Assembly (NCBI RefSeq): GCF_900187975.1
Contig: NZ_FZPC01000015.1
Location: 62,001 to 126,000, forward strand
Reading direction: 5' to 3'
Length of the DNA stretch: 64,000 nt
Source of the DNA: Pseudomonas delhiensis
GTDB taxonomy: Bacteria > Pseudomonadota > Gammaproteobacteria > Pseudomonadales > Pseudomonadaceae
A program made the translations under genes and the position numbers. The notes below the pieces were generated by a model. It was not told the DNA's origin. It did no database searches and saw only the letters and a list, made by a program, of their open reading frames with translations. Shown here in pieces: positions 51,725-60,893 of this stretch (within the stretch, counting starts at the first letter, position 1; the number at the start of each line of letters is the position of its first letter).

Positions 51725-53059
51725 CTAGAAACGGCTGATGTCGTTGTCACGGGTTTCCGGCAGCGTCTTCCACAGCACCACCAGGCATGCCAGGGAGACT
51801 GCCGCCAGGTAGGCCGCTGGAAGATTCGCATCGCCGGTCTGGCGGATCAGCGCGGCGGCGATGAAGGGGCCGGGGCCGGCGAGGATCGCCAGCGCCAGGT
51901 TGTGGCCCAGGGCCGCTCCGGTGGAGCGGATCGAGGCCGGGAAGACTTCCACCAACAGCACCACGTCCATGACTGCTGTGACCGCCACCAGCACACCCAT
52001 CACCACCAGCCCGGCAAGGATTGCCAGCGGGTTGCCGCTGTTGAGCAACAGGAAGATCGGGTAGGCCAGCAGCGTGAGCGCAGCGGCGGCGCCCAGCAGC
52101 AGTTTGCGCCGGCCGATGCGGTCGCTGAGGCGGCCGATCAAGGGGTTGACGATCACGTAGACCACCAGCGCCAGGCTGCACAGCCACAGCGCGCTGCTGC
52201 GTGGCAGGCCGACGGTGGAGACCAGGTGGTTGTTGGCGTAGGTGATGAAGTAGTAGAGCGAGACGCCGAACAGCGCGGAAAACGCGAACGTGGTGATGAA
52301 AGCGCGGCGGCGCACGGCACGGCTCGGTACCTGGGCCTGGTGCGAGCCGCGCTGGCGGACCATTTCTTCGTACACCGGGGTGTCGCCCAGCTTGCGGCGG
52401 ATGAACACGGCGATGCCGGTCATCACGATGGAGGCCACGAACGGCAGGCGCCAGCCCCAGGCCGCCAGCTGCTGGTCATCCAGCGCCGAGGAAATGCTCG
52501 CGGCGGTGAAGGTGCCGAACAGGAAGGCGAGCCCTGCCGTACCGGTGATCACGCTGGCGGCGGTGGCCCGGCGGTTGGACGGCGCGCTCTCGACGATGTA
52601 GATGCCGGCGCTGGACCACTCGCCGCCGACCATCATGCCCTGGATGAAGCGCATGGCGATGAGCAGGATGGGCGCGGTTATGCCGATCGCCTCGTAGGAA
52701 GGCAGCAGGCCGATGATAGTGGTACAGACACCCATGCCGAACACCGTGATGATCAGCACCGAACGGCGGCCGAAGCGATCGCCGATGGGCCCGAGGATCA
52801 GGGCGCCGAAGGGCCGCGAGAGGAAGCCGACGGCGAATACCGCCAGCGACGAAAGCAGCGATACGCCCGATGCGCTGGACGGGAAGAACAGCATGCCGAT
52901 CACCGCGGCGAAGTAACCGTAGATCGCGAAGTCGAACCACTCCATGAAGTTGCCGATGCCGACCGCGATGGCCCGCTTGCGGATGTCCGACTGCCCACGC
53001 TTGGTATGGATGCTGCTTGCACCCAGGCTTTGCTGAATCGCGTCCACAGGACTCTCCAT
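51725..53059 (-). CDS. MFS transporter, metabolite:H+ symporter (MHS) family
   Basis: A 444-residue transporter with 12 hydrophobic helices. IAVGIGNFMEWFDFAIYGYFAAVIGMLFFP and GFLSRPFGALILGPIGDRFGRRSVLIITVFGMGVCTTIIGLLP are signature MHS sequences. A likely organic-acid carrier. AAGGG abuts ATG 53059; a GTG at 53047 with GGAGAG upstream is an alternative start. The leader AACAACATAACAA is near the Crc/Hfq motif. Operon with the nitrilase. Confidence 0.92.
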   Translation of the reverse strand: MESPVDAIQQSLGASSIHTKRGQSDIRKRAIAVGIGNFMEWFDFAIYGYFAAVIGMLFFPSSASGVSLLSSLAVFAVGFLSRPFGALILGPIGDRFGRRSVLIITVFGMGVCTTIIGLLPSYEAIGITAPILLIAMRFIQGMMVGGEWSSAGIYIVESAPSNRRATAASVITGTAGLAFLFGTFTAASISSALDDQQLAAWGWRLPFVASIVMTGIAVFIRRKLGDTPVYEEMVRQRGSHQAQVPSRAVRRRAFITTFAFSALFGVSLYYFITYANNHLVSTVGLPRSSALWLCSLALVVYVIVNPLIGRLSDRIGRRKLLLGAAAALTLLAYPIFLLLNSGNPLAILAGLVVMGVLVAVTAVMDVVLLVEVFPASIRSTGAALGHNLALAILAGPGPFIAAALIRQTGDANLPAAYLAAVSLACLVVLWKTLPETRDNDISRF

Positions 53060-53127
53060 CCCTTGTTATGTTGTTGTGGACGCCAGACTAGGAATCTCCC
53101 TGGGCACGGGGCAAACGATTAGGAAAT

Positions 53128-54054
53128 ATGAGCCGGATTAACGTACGTAATATCTCGCGGATCGACCTCAACCTTCTGCTCACCTTCCACTGCCTGATGA
53201 CCGAGCGCAGCGCCACCCGGGCCTCGGCGATGCTGCACGTGACCCAGGGGGCGGTGAGCGCCGCGCTGCGCCGGTTGCGCGAGCATTTCGGTGACGAACT
53301 GTTCATCCGCACCGCCTCCGGCATGCAGCCCACGCGCAGGGCCATGGAACTGGCACCGAAGATCGCCGAGGCGCTGACCTCCATTTCCGGCGTGCTCGGC
53401 GCCGAGCCGGAGTTCTCCCCGCGCGATTCCAGCTACGTGTTCAACATCGGCCTGTCCGACGATATCGAGTCCTACCTGGCACCGCGCATCGTGAACACGG
53501 CGGCGGAGCTGGGGCTGGGCGTGAGCTTCGCCTTCCACCAGAGCAACAGCTCGCTATGGAAACAGTCGCTGCAGGACCCGGACATGGACCTGGTGATCTG
53601 CAGCGAACCGAAGGACTTCAACACCAGCTATTCCTCCCAGGTCCTGTTCTCTTCCTCCTACTCCTGCCTGTTTCGCCCACATGGGCGCGCGGCGGGCCGG
53701 CCCATCGGCCTGGAGGAGTACTTCGCGGCGGACCATGTACGCATCTCCTACGACGGCCGACGCGGCTTCATCGACGACATGTTCGAGGCCGCCGGCTATG
53801 CACGGCGTGTCATCGCCTCCTTCACCCACTTCAGCGGCGCATTGACGACGCTGATGAACAGCGAGGCGATAGCCACCATCCCGACATTCGCCGCCGAGAG
53901 CTATGCGGCCATGACCCACCTGAGCGTAAGCCCGGCGCCGCTACCGGTGCCGTCCTTCCGCTGCTTCATGGTCTGGGACATCGCCAGGCACAGCAAACCC
54001 CACCACGAATGGCTGCGTCAGTTCGTCGGCGAGTTGGCGCAGAAGCTTTGCTAG
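53128..54054 (+). CDS. LysR-family regulator of the nitrilase unit
   Basis: A 308-residue LysR protein: RIDLNLLLTFHCLMTERSATRASAMLHVTQGAVSAALRRLREHFGDELFIRTASGMQPTRRAMEL. The effector domain follows. NodD/LinR-type N-terminus with LNLL. It diverges from the MHS/nitrilase operon across 68 bp and most likely controls it. The start at 53128 lacks a strong ribosome site beyond GGAAAT. Confidence 0.92.
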   Translation: MSRINVRNISRIDLNLLLTFHCLMTERSATRASAMLHVTQGAVSAALRRLREHFGDELFIRTASGMQPTRRAMELAPKIAEALTSISGVLGAEPEFSPRDSSYVFNIGLSDDIESYLAPRIVNTAAELGLGVSFAFHQSNSSLWKQSLQDPDMDLVICSEPKDFNTSYSSQVLFSSSYSCLFRPHGRAAGRPIGLEEYFAADHVRISYDGRRGFIDDMFEAAGYARRVIASFTHFSGALTTLMNSEAIATIPTFAAESYAAMTHLSVSPAPLPVPSFRCFMVWDIARHSKPHHEWLRQFVGELAQKLC

Positions 54055-54148
54055 CCGTCGGCGGCGTATGCCAAACCATGCAGGCGCAGGCCCTGCCAGG
54101 ACGCGCGCCTACAGGGTAATGACGTGGGGGGGCCGCAGCGTAGGGACC

Positions 54149-54189
54149 GCAGGATGGCGTGGAGCGAAGCGATACCCATCGCCATGGCC
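54149..54189. repeat. Dispersed repeat copy 3 in a gene-free gap
   Basis: The gap 54055-54388 holds no gene. It contains GCAGGATGGCGTGGAGCGAA and GCGATACCCATCGCCATGGC, the same repeat as at 50183 and 50685. A lone TTGATCCCA near 54299 is at most half of an Anr site before hemN. Confidence 0.75.
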
Positions 54190-54388
54190 CATGGGGTTCG
54201 CCCGTGGCATCCGTCGCCTCGTCGAGGACCCGGGCGCCCGCCATCCTGGAAAGGCCTATCCTGAACGGACGAAACCACCGTGCGCGCCTGAGCGGTTCTT
54301 GATCCCACTCAGGAGCAACGCAGCCGGTCGGGTGTATCGTTGCCCGCGAAGCCCGCCGCAATGGACGGCGAGCCAGAGGAGCCGTGTC

Positions 54389-55774
54389 ATGCCTGAGTCG
54401 ATGAGTTTCAACCGCGCCCTGGTGGAGAAGTACGACCGCCCGGGGCCGCGCTATACGTCCTATCCCACCGCGCCGCAGTTCCATGGCGCCTTCGCCGCCG
54501 ACGACTACCGCGCGGCGGCCCGGCGCAGCAACCAGGCACCGGCCAAGCCGCTCTCGGTGTACATCCACATCCCGTTCTGCAAGAGCCTCTGCTACTACTG
54601 CGCCTGCAACAAGATCATCACCCAGAAGACCCACCGCGCCGTCGAGTACCTGGCCTACCTCAAGCGCGAGATCGCCATGCAGGCGGCGCTGTTCGACGGC
54701 CAGCGCAAGCTCACCCAGCTGCACCTGGGCGGCGGCACGCCGACCTACCTGACCAGCGAACAGCTGGCCGAGCTGATGGACTGCCTGCGCGAGCATTTCA
54801 ACCTCGACGAGAGCGACGACCACGAGTTCTCCATCGAGGTCGACCCGCGCACCATCAGCCGCGAGCGCATTGCCGAGCTGCGCGCCCAGGGCTTCAACCG
54901 CCTGAGCTTCGGCGTGCAGGACTTCGACGGGAAGGTCCAGGCCGCGGTCAACCGCGTGCAGAGCGAGCAGCAGATCTTCGACCTCGTTCAGGCCGCCCGC
55001 GAGGCGCGCTTCAAGTCGGTGTCCGTGGACCTGATCTACGGCCTGCCGCTGCAGACGGTGGAGAGCTTCGATACCACGCTGGGCAAGATAGTCGCGCTGC
55101 GCCCCGACCGCATCGCCGCCTACAGCTATGCCCACCTACCCGAGCGGGTGCGCGCCCAGCGCCTGATCCGCCGCGAGGACATGCCGCCGCCCGAGCGCAA
55201 GCTGGAGCTGCTGGAGCTGACCATCGGCCGGCTGACCGGGGAGGGCTACGCCTACATCGGCATGGACCACTTCGCCCTGCCCGACGACGAACTGACCGTG
55301 GCCCGCGCCAAGGGCACGCTGCAGCGCAACTTCCAGGGCTACTCGACCCACGCCGATTGCGACCTGATCGCGCTGGGCGTGTCGTCCATCAGCAAGGTCG
55401 ACGACACCTACGGGCAGAACGTGAAGGAACTCTCCCAGTACTACGCCCGCCTCGACGAGGGCCTGCTGCCGGTGCACAAGGGCTACCGCCTGAGCGACGA
55501 CGACCGCCTGCGCCGCGAGGTGATAGGCGAGCTGATGTGCCACGGCCGGGTCGACTACGCACCGCTGGAGGCACGCCACGGCATCCGCTTCACCGAGTAC
55601 TTCGAGGACTCGCTGCGGCAGTTGCGGGAGCAGGTCGACGACGGGCTGGTGGAGCTGCATGACGACGGGCTGCTGTTGCTGCCCCAGGGCCAGCTGATGA
55701 TGCGCAGCGTGGCGATGGCCTTCGACGCCTACCTGGGCGGCGAGCAGCGGGAGCGCTTCTCGCGGACCATTTGA
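54389..55774 (+). CDS. hemN: Oxygen-independent coproporphyrinogen III dehydrogenase
   Basis: A 461-residue radical SAM enzyme. The Fe-S cysteines are Cys64, Cys68 and Cys71 (CKSLCYYC, CxxxCxxC) with Cys73 beside them, followed by LHLGGGTPTYL and the HemN C-terminal domain (SFGVQDFDGKVQAAVNRVQ; GMDHFALPDDEL). It decarboxylates coproporphyrinogen III to protoporphyrinogen IX without oxygen, for haem synthesis under low oxygen. GAGGAG precedes ATG 54389. Pseudomonas has anaerobically induced hemN; no complete Anr box (TTGAT-N4-ATCAA) is seen here. Confidence 0.95.
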   Translation: MPESMSFNRALVEKYDRPGPRYTSYPTAPQFHGAFAADDYRAAARRSNQAPAKPLSVYIHIPFCKSLCYYCACNKIITQKTHRAVEYLAYLKREIAMQAALFDGQRKLTQLHLGGGTPTYLTSEQLAELMDCLREHFNLDESDDHEFSIEVDPRTISRERIAELRAQGFNRLSFGVQDFDGKVQAAVNRVQSEQQIFDLVQAAREARFKSVSVDLIYGLPLQTVESFDTTLGKIVALRPDRIAAYSYAHLPERVRAQRLIRREDMPPPERKLELLELTIGRLTGEGYAYIGMDHFALPDDELTVARAKGTLQRNFQGYSTHADCDLIALGVSSISKVDDTYGQNVKELSQYYARLDEGLLPVHKGYRLSDDDRLRREVIGELMCHGRVDYAPLEARHGIRFTEYFEDSLRQLREQVDDGLVELHDDGLLLLPQGQLMMRSVAMAFDAYLGGEQRERFSRTI

Positions 55775-55814
55775 GGTCGCCGAAGGTCGATTCCGGCGTG
55801 GCGATGGGTGAGGC

Positions 55815-56019
55815 GGCGGATAACCGCGAACGGTTATTCGCCCTACGGGTGGGCCTGGCGTAGGGCGAATAACGCTCCGCGTTATCCGCCGTTTGGCCTT
55901 GGCCGCATTCCGCTCGGTGCCGTGCACGGAGCCGCTGTCGGAGCCACGCCAGGCTCAACCACGGCGTTACCGACAAGGAAGGTGTAGCGGCGGATAACCG
56001 CGAACGATTATGCGCCCTA
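55815..56019. repeat. Three GGCGGATAACCG-type palindromic repeats
   Basis: Units at 55815-55847, 55858-55890 (inverse orientation) and 55989-56019. Each is an imperfect palindrome around CGCGAACGGTTAT or its complement, ending in GCCCTACG. The last one overlaps the stop codon of the small gene at 56017. Confidence 0.82.
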
Positions 56020-56256
56020 TACCCGCCCACGTTCCTCAGCGGCGGCATACAACCGCTCTGCATCGGCCGCCAGGTACTCCAATGCGCAGAAGGTGCCATC
56101 CAGCACCTCTTCGCCGGGCGCCCCCAGGTCCGGCGCGCCGGCCAGCAGGCGCAGCAGGTTGACCAGGGCCGATTGGCGGGATGGGGCTGCGTCGTAGAGT
56201 TCCGACGGGGAGGTGCTCGTCAGGGGATGGGGTAGAACTTGGGCTGCAAGGCTCAT
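56017..56256 (-). CDS. Small hypothetical protein
   Basis: A 79-residue protein (MSLAAQVLPHPLTSTSPSEL start, then helical DGTFCALEYLAADAERLYAAAEERGRV). GGGAGA lies seven bases before ATG 56256. It resembles short helical proteins frequent in Pseudomonas, but I cannot name the family. Its last codons lie in a dispersed repeat, suggesting the repeat inserted into or trimmed the end. Confidence 0.6.
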   Translation of the reverse strand: MSLAAQVLPHPLTSTSPSELYDAAPSRQSALVNLLRLLAGAPDLGAPGEEVLDGTFCALEYLAADAERLYAAAEERGRV

Positions 56257-56893
56257 GAAAATCTCCCAGATTGATTCAGGCTTCCGCCTCCCGACGCCAA
56301 TCGGGGAGGGCGGACCGTACAGGTTGGCGTACCGGAATCTGGGAACCGGCGCATCCGAAGATGCCCCGCACGGCCCGCCCATAACACGGGTGCAGCCATG
56401 CACGGTGTCGGAGATAGCCTCAGACACCTTCCAGAATTACGGGACGCCAATCCCGTACCGCCCTGTGGGGCGGGTGGGCCACGTTAGGGCGTTGTCGTGG
56501 GGCTGGCTGTCAATTGGAAGGGGCGATAAGAAGGGCTGACCGCACAACTGGTGTGCATTACAGCCGTTGGCGACGAACCGCTTCCGACCCAGTGCTGTTG
56601 GTGGGAGCCGGCAGAGTCACCCATTGCCGCCAGTTGGAGAAGGCAAAGCCGGTCAATAGCGAACATTTCTGAATGGATGGAGCCGGCTGCATCAGGCCTC
56701 TCTTTGCGCGCCACAAAATGCGATTCCTATAACTGACTTCACTTTATTTGTAGGAATTGTCCTACGCGCTGCAAGGGCATGGCCTACAGAATCTCAGTGC
56801 GAAGCGCGTAATCATACGCTCCGTCGCCACGATGAGGCCTAGGAGATTTCTCTTCGGTGGCGAGGAAATTTCTTATTCATGTGGAGCAATGTA
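56257..56893. other. Gene-free leader region of the fimbrial operon
   Basis: Over 600 bp without a supported gene. Base composition changes from GC-rich to AT-rich along it. It holds the GTAGGA/TCCTAC dyad (56750) and several TTCCTA/TAGGAA-type heptads (ATTCCTA 56723, TAGGAGA near 56838, GGAAATTTC near 56864), so the fimbrial promoter is probably in its right half. Confidence 0.5.
56750..56765. promoter_or_regulatory. EvgA/BvgA-like binding dyad before the pilin gene
   Basis: GTAGGA-ATTG-TCCTAC is a perfect inverted repeat. With flanks, TTGTAGGAA is the complement of the EvgA-type half site TTCCTACA. It lies 129 bp before the pilin start. The regulator at 62122 is of the same family, so it is the candidate binder. 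Confidence 0.5.
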
Positions 56894-57442
56894 ATGCGTA
56901 ATGTTGTTGGAATCGTCACCCTGCTGGGCGCCGCTGCTGTAGGTCAAGTCGCCAATGCTGCAGACGGCAAAATCAATTTCAGCGGTGAACTGGTAGGCCA
57001 AACCTGCACTGTAGCGGTGGATGGCGTGGTATCCCCGTCCATTGCCAGCGTAACGCTTCCTTCTGTTTCCGCCGGCGCGCTGCCGAACAGCGGTGATAGT
57101 GCTGGTCGCACGGGCTTCAATATCCAACTGAGCAATTGCGCCGGTGCGGCAACGACTGCTGCTGCTTTCTTCGAGTCGGGCTCTACGGTCGATCCGGTTA
57201 GCGGGTATCTGCGTAACGCCAGTGGCACTGCGTCGAATGTGAACCTGCGACTGATCGATGCCCAGAACGGCAGTGTCATCAAGGCTGGCAACACCAACCA
57301 GAAGACCTTGACCTCCCGCAGCGCCATTGATGGAAGCGGCAATGCCGTACTGTCGTATGCCGTGGAGTATGTGGCAACCGCCGCCGCCCCCACCCCTGGC
57401 ACCGTGGAAAGCTCGGTGACCTATTCTATCGATTACCAGTAA
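56894..57442 (+). CDS. Major type 1-like fimbrial subunit
   Basis: A 182-residue pilin with signal peptide MRNVVGIVTLLGAAAVGQVANA. The mature part starts ADGKINFSGELVGQTCTV, has the disulfide cysteines (TCTV and LSNCAG), and ends VTYSIDYQ with the penultimate Tyr used in chaperone binding and donor-strand exchange. GTGGAG precedes ATG 56894; ATG 56879 is too close to it. First gene of the chaperone-usher operon. A hairpin after the stop probably gives it higher expression than the genes behind. Confidence 0.92.
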   Translation: MRNVVGIVTLLGAAAVGQVANAADGKINFSGELVGQTCTVAVDGVVSPSIASVTLPSVSAGALPNSGDSAGRTGFNIQLSNCAGAATTAAAFFESGSTVDPVSGYLRNASGTASNVNLRLIDAQNGSVIKAGNTNQKTLTSRSAIDGSGNAVLSYAVEYVATAAAPTPGTVESSVTYSIDYQ

Positions 57443-57451
57443 TGGCTATCA

Positions 57452-57478
57452 CGATGCCTCGCGTCGTGCGAGGCATCG
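57452..57478 (+). terminator. Attenuating hairpin between pilin and chaperone
   Basis: CGATGCCTCGC / GCGAGGCATCG, 11-bp perfect stem with a 5-base loop, no T-run. Likely stabilises the pilin message or reduces read-through. Confidence 0.72.
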
Positions 57479-57499
57479 CCCAACTACGTGAGGCGCATC

Positions 57500-58237
57500 A
57501 TGACTTTCTGGATCAATGCACGGAACGCGCTGGTAGTGGCTGTGGTTTCTCTGTTCTGCAGCCAAGCAATGGCAGGTGTGGTAATCACCGGAACTCGGAT
57601 TGTTTATCCGGCCGGACAAAAGGAAGTGTCCGTAAAATTGAACAATAACGGCTCGCTGCCGGCATTGGTTCAGTCCTGGATCGATACGGGGGATGCCAAG
57701 GCCGATCCGACGAACTCCAAAGCGCCGTTCATGCTCTCGCCGCCGGTTTCGCGCATTGATCCCGGTAAAGGGCAGACCCTACGGCTGATGTTCCTCGGCG
57801 CCGACCTGCCGACAAGCAAGGAGTCGGTATTCTGGCTCAACGTACTGGAGATTCCGCCGAAAGCGCAGGGCGGTGGCGATGCAAATGTGCTGCAGATGGC
57901 GTTTCGCTCGCGCATCAAGATTTTCTACCGTCCGGCGCAGCTGCCGGGCAAGTCCCTGGACGCTCCTGCACAGCTGCAGTGGAGCGTGGTGAAGGTCGGT
58001 TCGGGGTTCGCACTGCGGGCACGCAACTCTTCCCCCTACTACGTATCCACGGTAGGCGTGGCGCTGGTTGCGGGTGCCACTCGTTATCCCAGCGAGGATG
58101 GCATGGTCGCTCCCGGTGAAAGCCATGATTACCCGCTGCCTACGCTTCGATCCGAACCGGGCTCGGCCCAGGTCGAGTTCGAAGCCATCAATGACTATGG
58201 TGCATTGGTCAAGCACAACGCATCGCTAGCCCGCTGA
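57500..58237 (+). CDS. Periplasmic fimbrial chaperone (PapD/FimC type)
   Basis: A 245-residue protein with signal peptide (MTFWINARNALVVAVVSLFCSQAMA). GVVITGTRIVYPAGQKEVSVKLNNNGSLPALVQSWID, PFMLSPPVSRIDPGKGQTLRLMF and FWLNVLEIPP are PapD-family blocks, with the conserved Arg in TRIVYP and Lys in the FRSRIKIFYRP strand that anchor the pilin C-terminus. It folds subunits and delivers them to the usher. Starts 57 bp after the pilin gene. Confidence 0.95.
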   Translation: MTFWINARNALVVAVVSLFCSQAMAGVVITGTRIVYPAGQKEVSVKLNNNGSLPALVQSWIDTGDAKADPTNSKAPFMLSPPVSRIDPGKGQTLRLMFLGADLPTSKESVFWLNVLEIPPKAQGGGDANVLQMAFRSRIKIFYRPAQLPGKSLDAPAQLQWSVVKVGSGFALRARNSSPYYVSTVGVALVAGATRYPSEDGMVAPGESHDYPLPTLRSEPGSAQVEFEAINDYGALVKHNASLAR

Positions 58238-58308
58238 TTTCCTAGTTCCTCTTCAGCATCCCTTACAAGGCGTGCTCGCTCAGCTTTTACCGCTTCGTTG
58301 AGGTTTTC

Positions 58309-60852
58309 ATGACTGTTTCCCCTGTTGCAGGAGCAATCCTGGCGACCCGGAGTTCTTTTGCCCAAAGTTCGCTGACTGCATTTCTTCTCGGTGCCGTGAT
58401 GGGTGGCCTGGAGACTGCATCCGCAGCCGAAAATGTCGAAGACAAGGGAGTCATCTTCAACGAGGCCTTTCTGCCGCAAAGTTCGCGTGGGCTTGATCTT
58501 AGCCACTACGAAAAGGGTAATCCGGCATTGCCGGGTGAATATCGTGCCGATATCGAAGTCAATGGAAAACTCATAAGTCGCCAGGATATCCGGATTGTTG
58601 CCGCCGCGGGTAAAGGCAATACGTATGTCTGCTTCGAGCGTGCGCTGCTTGAACTGGTCGGTGTCGATGTAAATAAACTGTCGGCCAAGGCACTCGAACT
58701 CCTGGAGCAGGCAAAAGGTTGCACTTCCCTGCCTGAGCTCATCGAGGGGGCCAGTGCAGCATACAACCTTAGTGAGCAGCGTCTTGAGATCAGCATACCG
58801 CAGGCATTCATGCGCCGTGGTGCGCGTGGCTACGTCAGCCCGGAGCTATGGGACCGCGGAATCACCGCAGCCACTCTGGGGTATAACCTCAACGCCAACC
58901 ATAACCAAACCGATTTTGGTAATTATGATTCTGCATATCTGGGGCTTGCAGCCGGACTGAATCTGGGCGATTGGCGCTTGCGCCACAATGGCTCGACGAC
59001 GTGGCAGAAAGAGCTCGGGTACGACTATCAAGTCATCAACACTTATGCTCAGCGCGACCTCACCTCGCTCAAAAGCCAATTGACCCTTGGTGAAGCCAAT
59101 ACCGGCGGTGAGCTCTTTGACACCGTTGCATACCGTGGTGTCTCGATTTCCAGTGATGAACGCATGCAACCTGAATCGCTTCGCGGCTACGCACCGGTCA
59201 TCCGGGGAATCGCCCGGACCAGTGCGCGCGTTGAGGTTCGACAGGCTGGCAATCTCCTGTATGAAACCAACGTTGCGCCGGGCGCTTTCGTCATCGATGA
59301 CCTCTATCCGACAGGGTACGGCGGCGACCTCGATGTGACGGTCCACGAAGCGGATGGTAGCGAACAGAACTTCAAGGTTCCCTACGCCGCTGTGGGCCAA
59401 CTGCTTCGCCCGGGTACCACTCGCTTCAGCGTGACTGCAGGTGAAACCCGCGACAACTTTGTCGACAAGCAGGCGAAGTTTGTCCAAGGAACCGTCCAGC
59501 GCGGCCTGACCAATAGCCTTACTGGCTACACCGGCGGCCAGGGTAGCGACGACTACATGGCGGTCATGACCGGCCTCGCCTTCAGCACCCCCATCGGGGC
59601 TCTGGCGGCGGATGTGACACATGCCCAGACGAACCTGGAGAGTGGGAAGGAGAACGGCCAGAGCGTACGGCTGACCTACAACAAGAACATCCTCAGCACT
59701 GGCAGCAATTTTGCGTTGGCCGCCTATCGCTTTTCCACTAGCGGTTACATGGACTTCAGCAATGCTTTACAGACGATCGACGCCGAAAGCGCCGGCCTTG
59801 ATGCCAGCACCATTGGCCGCCCGCGCAATCGTTTGTCTTTCACGGCAGATCAAAGCCTGGGGCGTTTCGGCCATTTGTCCGCCACTGCCATACGACAGAA
59901 CTACTGGAACATCCCGGGAACCGATCTGCAGTACCAAGCGGCATACAGCAAGCAGTTTGGCGATGTCAGCTTCAGCCTGAGCGCAAACCGCACACGAATG
60001 AGTGAGGGAGACATGCAGAACAGCCTGATGCTCACTGTCAGCATGCCGCTCAAGTTCGGTGACAGCACCTATCGACCGCAGCTCAGTGCAAGTGTAGGGC
60101 GTGACGCAAGTGGCGAGTACAACGAGCAAGTCACCCTCAGCGGGACTGCTGGCAAGGCCCGCCAGGTCAGCTACGGCATCACTGGTAGCCACCAAGGCGC
60201 GAGTAACGGCACCAGTACCTCCGTGAACGGGCAGTATATCGGTTCCAAGGCTATTGCCGGCGGCACCCTGAGCCAAGGTGACGGCTACCAAAGCGTTTCC
60301 TTGAACATGAGCGGCAGTGTGATTGCCCATCGGGGAGGCGTAACGCTGACCCCCTATCAGGGTGAAACCATGGCACTCGTCGGCGCCGAGGGCGCGGCTG
60401 GCGCAAAGGTGGCTGGCTTCCCGGGTCTCGAGCTGGACTCCAATGGGTACGCCGTAGTGCCCCATTTGCAGCCGTACGAACTGAATGAAGTATCCATTGA
60501 TCCCAGTGGCACTTCCATGGACTTGGAACTCCAGGAAACCAGCCAGCAGGTTGCTCCGCGAGCCGGTGCAGTGGTTCTTCTCAAGTATGCCGCTGTGAAA
60601 GGCGATGCTGTCTTCGTTATTGCTTCTCAGAAGGATGGTAGCCCGGTTCCGTTCGGAGCGAGCGTTACCGACTCCAAGGGAGCCTCCATTGGCGTAGTGG
60701 GGCAGGCTGGACAGCTCTATGCGCGGCTGCAAGATGAGAACCGTGTGCTGAATGTCAGCTGGGGAGATCAAGCTCACCAAAGTTGTGTTCTGATTTTGCC
60801 CGTCGAAAAGGAAAAAAAGCCGGCAACCGAGGTGGTTTGTAAGCAGGCATAA
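58309..60852 (+). CDS. Outer-membrane fimbrial usher (FimD/PapC type)
   Basis: An 847-residue usher with N-terminal signal region, an N-domain starting VIFNEAFLPQSSRGLDLSHYEKGNPALPGEYRADIEVNG, the 24-strand barrel with plug (LRGYAPVIRGIARTSARVEVRQAGNLLYETNVAPGAFVIDDLYPTGYGGDLDVTVHEADGSEQNF) and C-terminal domains (PRAGAVVLLKYAAVKGD; CVLILPVEKEKK). It threads chaperone-subunit complexes through the outer membrane. Same strand and operon as chaperone and tip gene. Confidence 0.96.
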   Translation: MTVSPVAGAILATRSSFAQSSLTAFLLGAVMGGLETASAAENVEDKGVIFNEAFLPQSSRGLDLSHYEKGNPALPGEYRADIEVNGKLISRQDIRIVAAAGKGNTYVCFERALLELVGVDVNKLSAKALELLEQAKGCTSLPELIEGASAAYNLSEQRLEISIPQAFMRRGARGYVSPELWDRGITAATLGYNLNANHNQTDFGNYDSAYLGLAAGLNLGDWRLRHNGSTTWQKELGYDYQVINTYAQRDLTSLKSQLTLGEANTGGELFDTVAYRGVSISSDERMQPESLRGYAPVIRGIARTSARVEVRQAGNLLYETNVAPGAFVIDDLYPTGYGGDLDVTVHEADGSEQNFKVPYAAVGQLLRPGTTRFSVTAGETRDNFVDKQAKFVQGTVQRGLTNSLTGYTGGQGSDDYMAVMTGLAFSTPIGALAADVTHAQTNLESGKENGQSVRLTYNKNILSTGSNFALAAYRFSTSGYMDFSNALQTIDAESAGLDASTIGRPRNRLSFTADQSLGRFGHLSATAIRQNYWNIPGTDLQYQAAYSKQFGDVSFSLSANRTRMSEGDMQNSLMLTVSMPLKFGDSTYRPQLSASVGRDASGEYNEQVTLSGTAGKARQVSYGITGSHQGASNGTSTSVNGQYIGSKAIAGGTLSQGDGYQSVSLNMSGSVIAHRGGVTLTPYQGETMALVGAEGAAGAKVAGFPGLELDSNGYAVVPHLQPYELNEVSIDPSGTSMDLELQETSQQVAPRAGAVVLLKYAAVKGDAVFVIASQKDGSPVPFGASVTDSKGASIGVVGQAGQLYARLQDENRVLNVSWGDQAHQSCVLILPVEKEKKPATEVVCKQA

Positions 60853-60893
60853 ACCACAATGAAAGTTATGCAATGGGGTTGCGGAGGGAAAAG

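Noticed and set aside
54290-54389. Anr/FNR box before hemN
   Set aside because: Only a TTGAT half-site is present; the second half (ATCAA) at the right spacing is missing.
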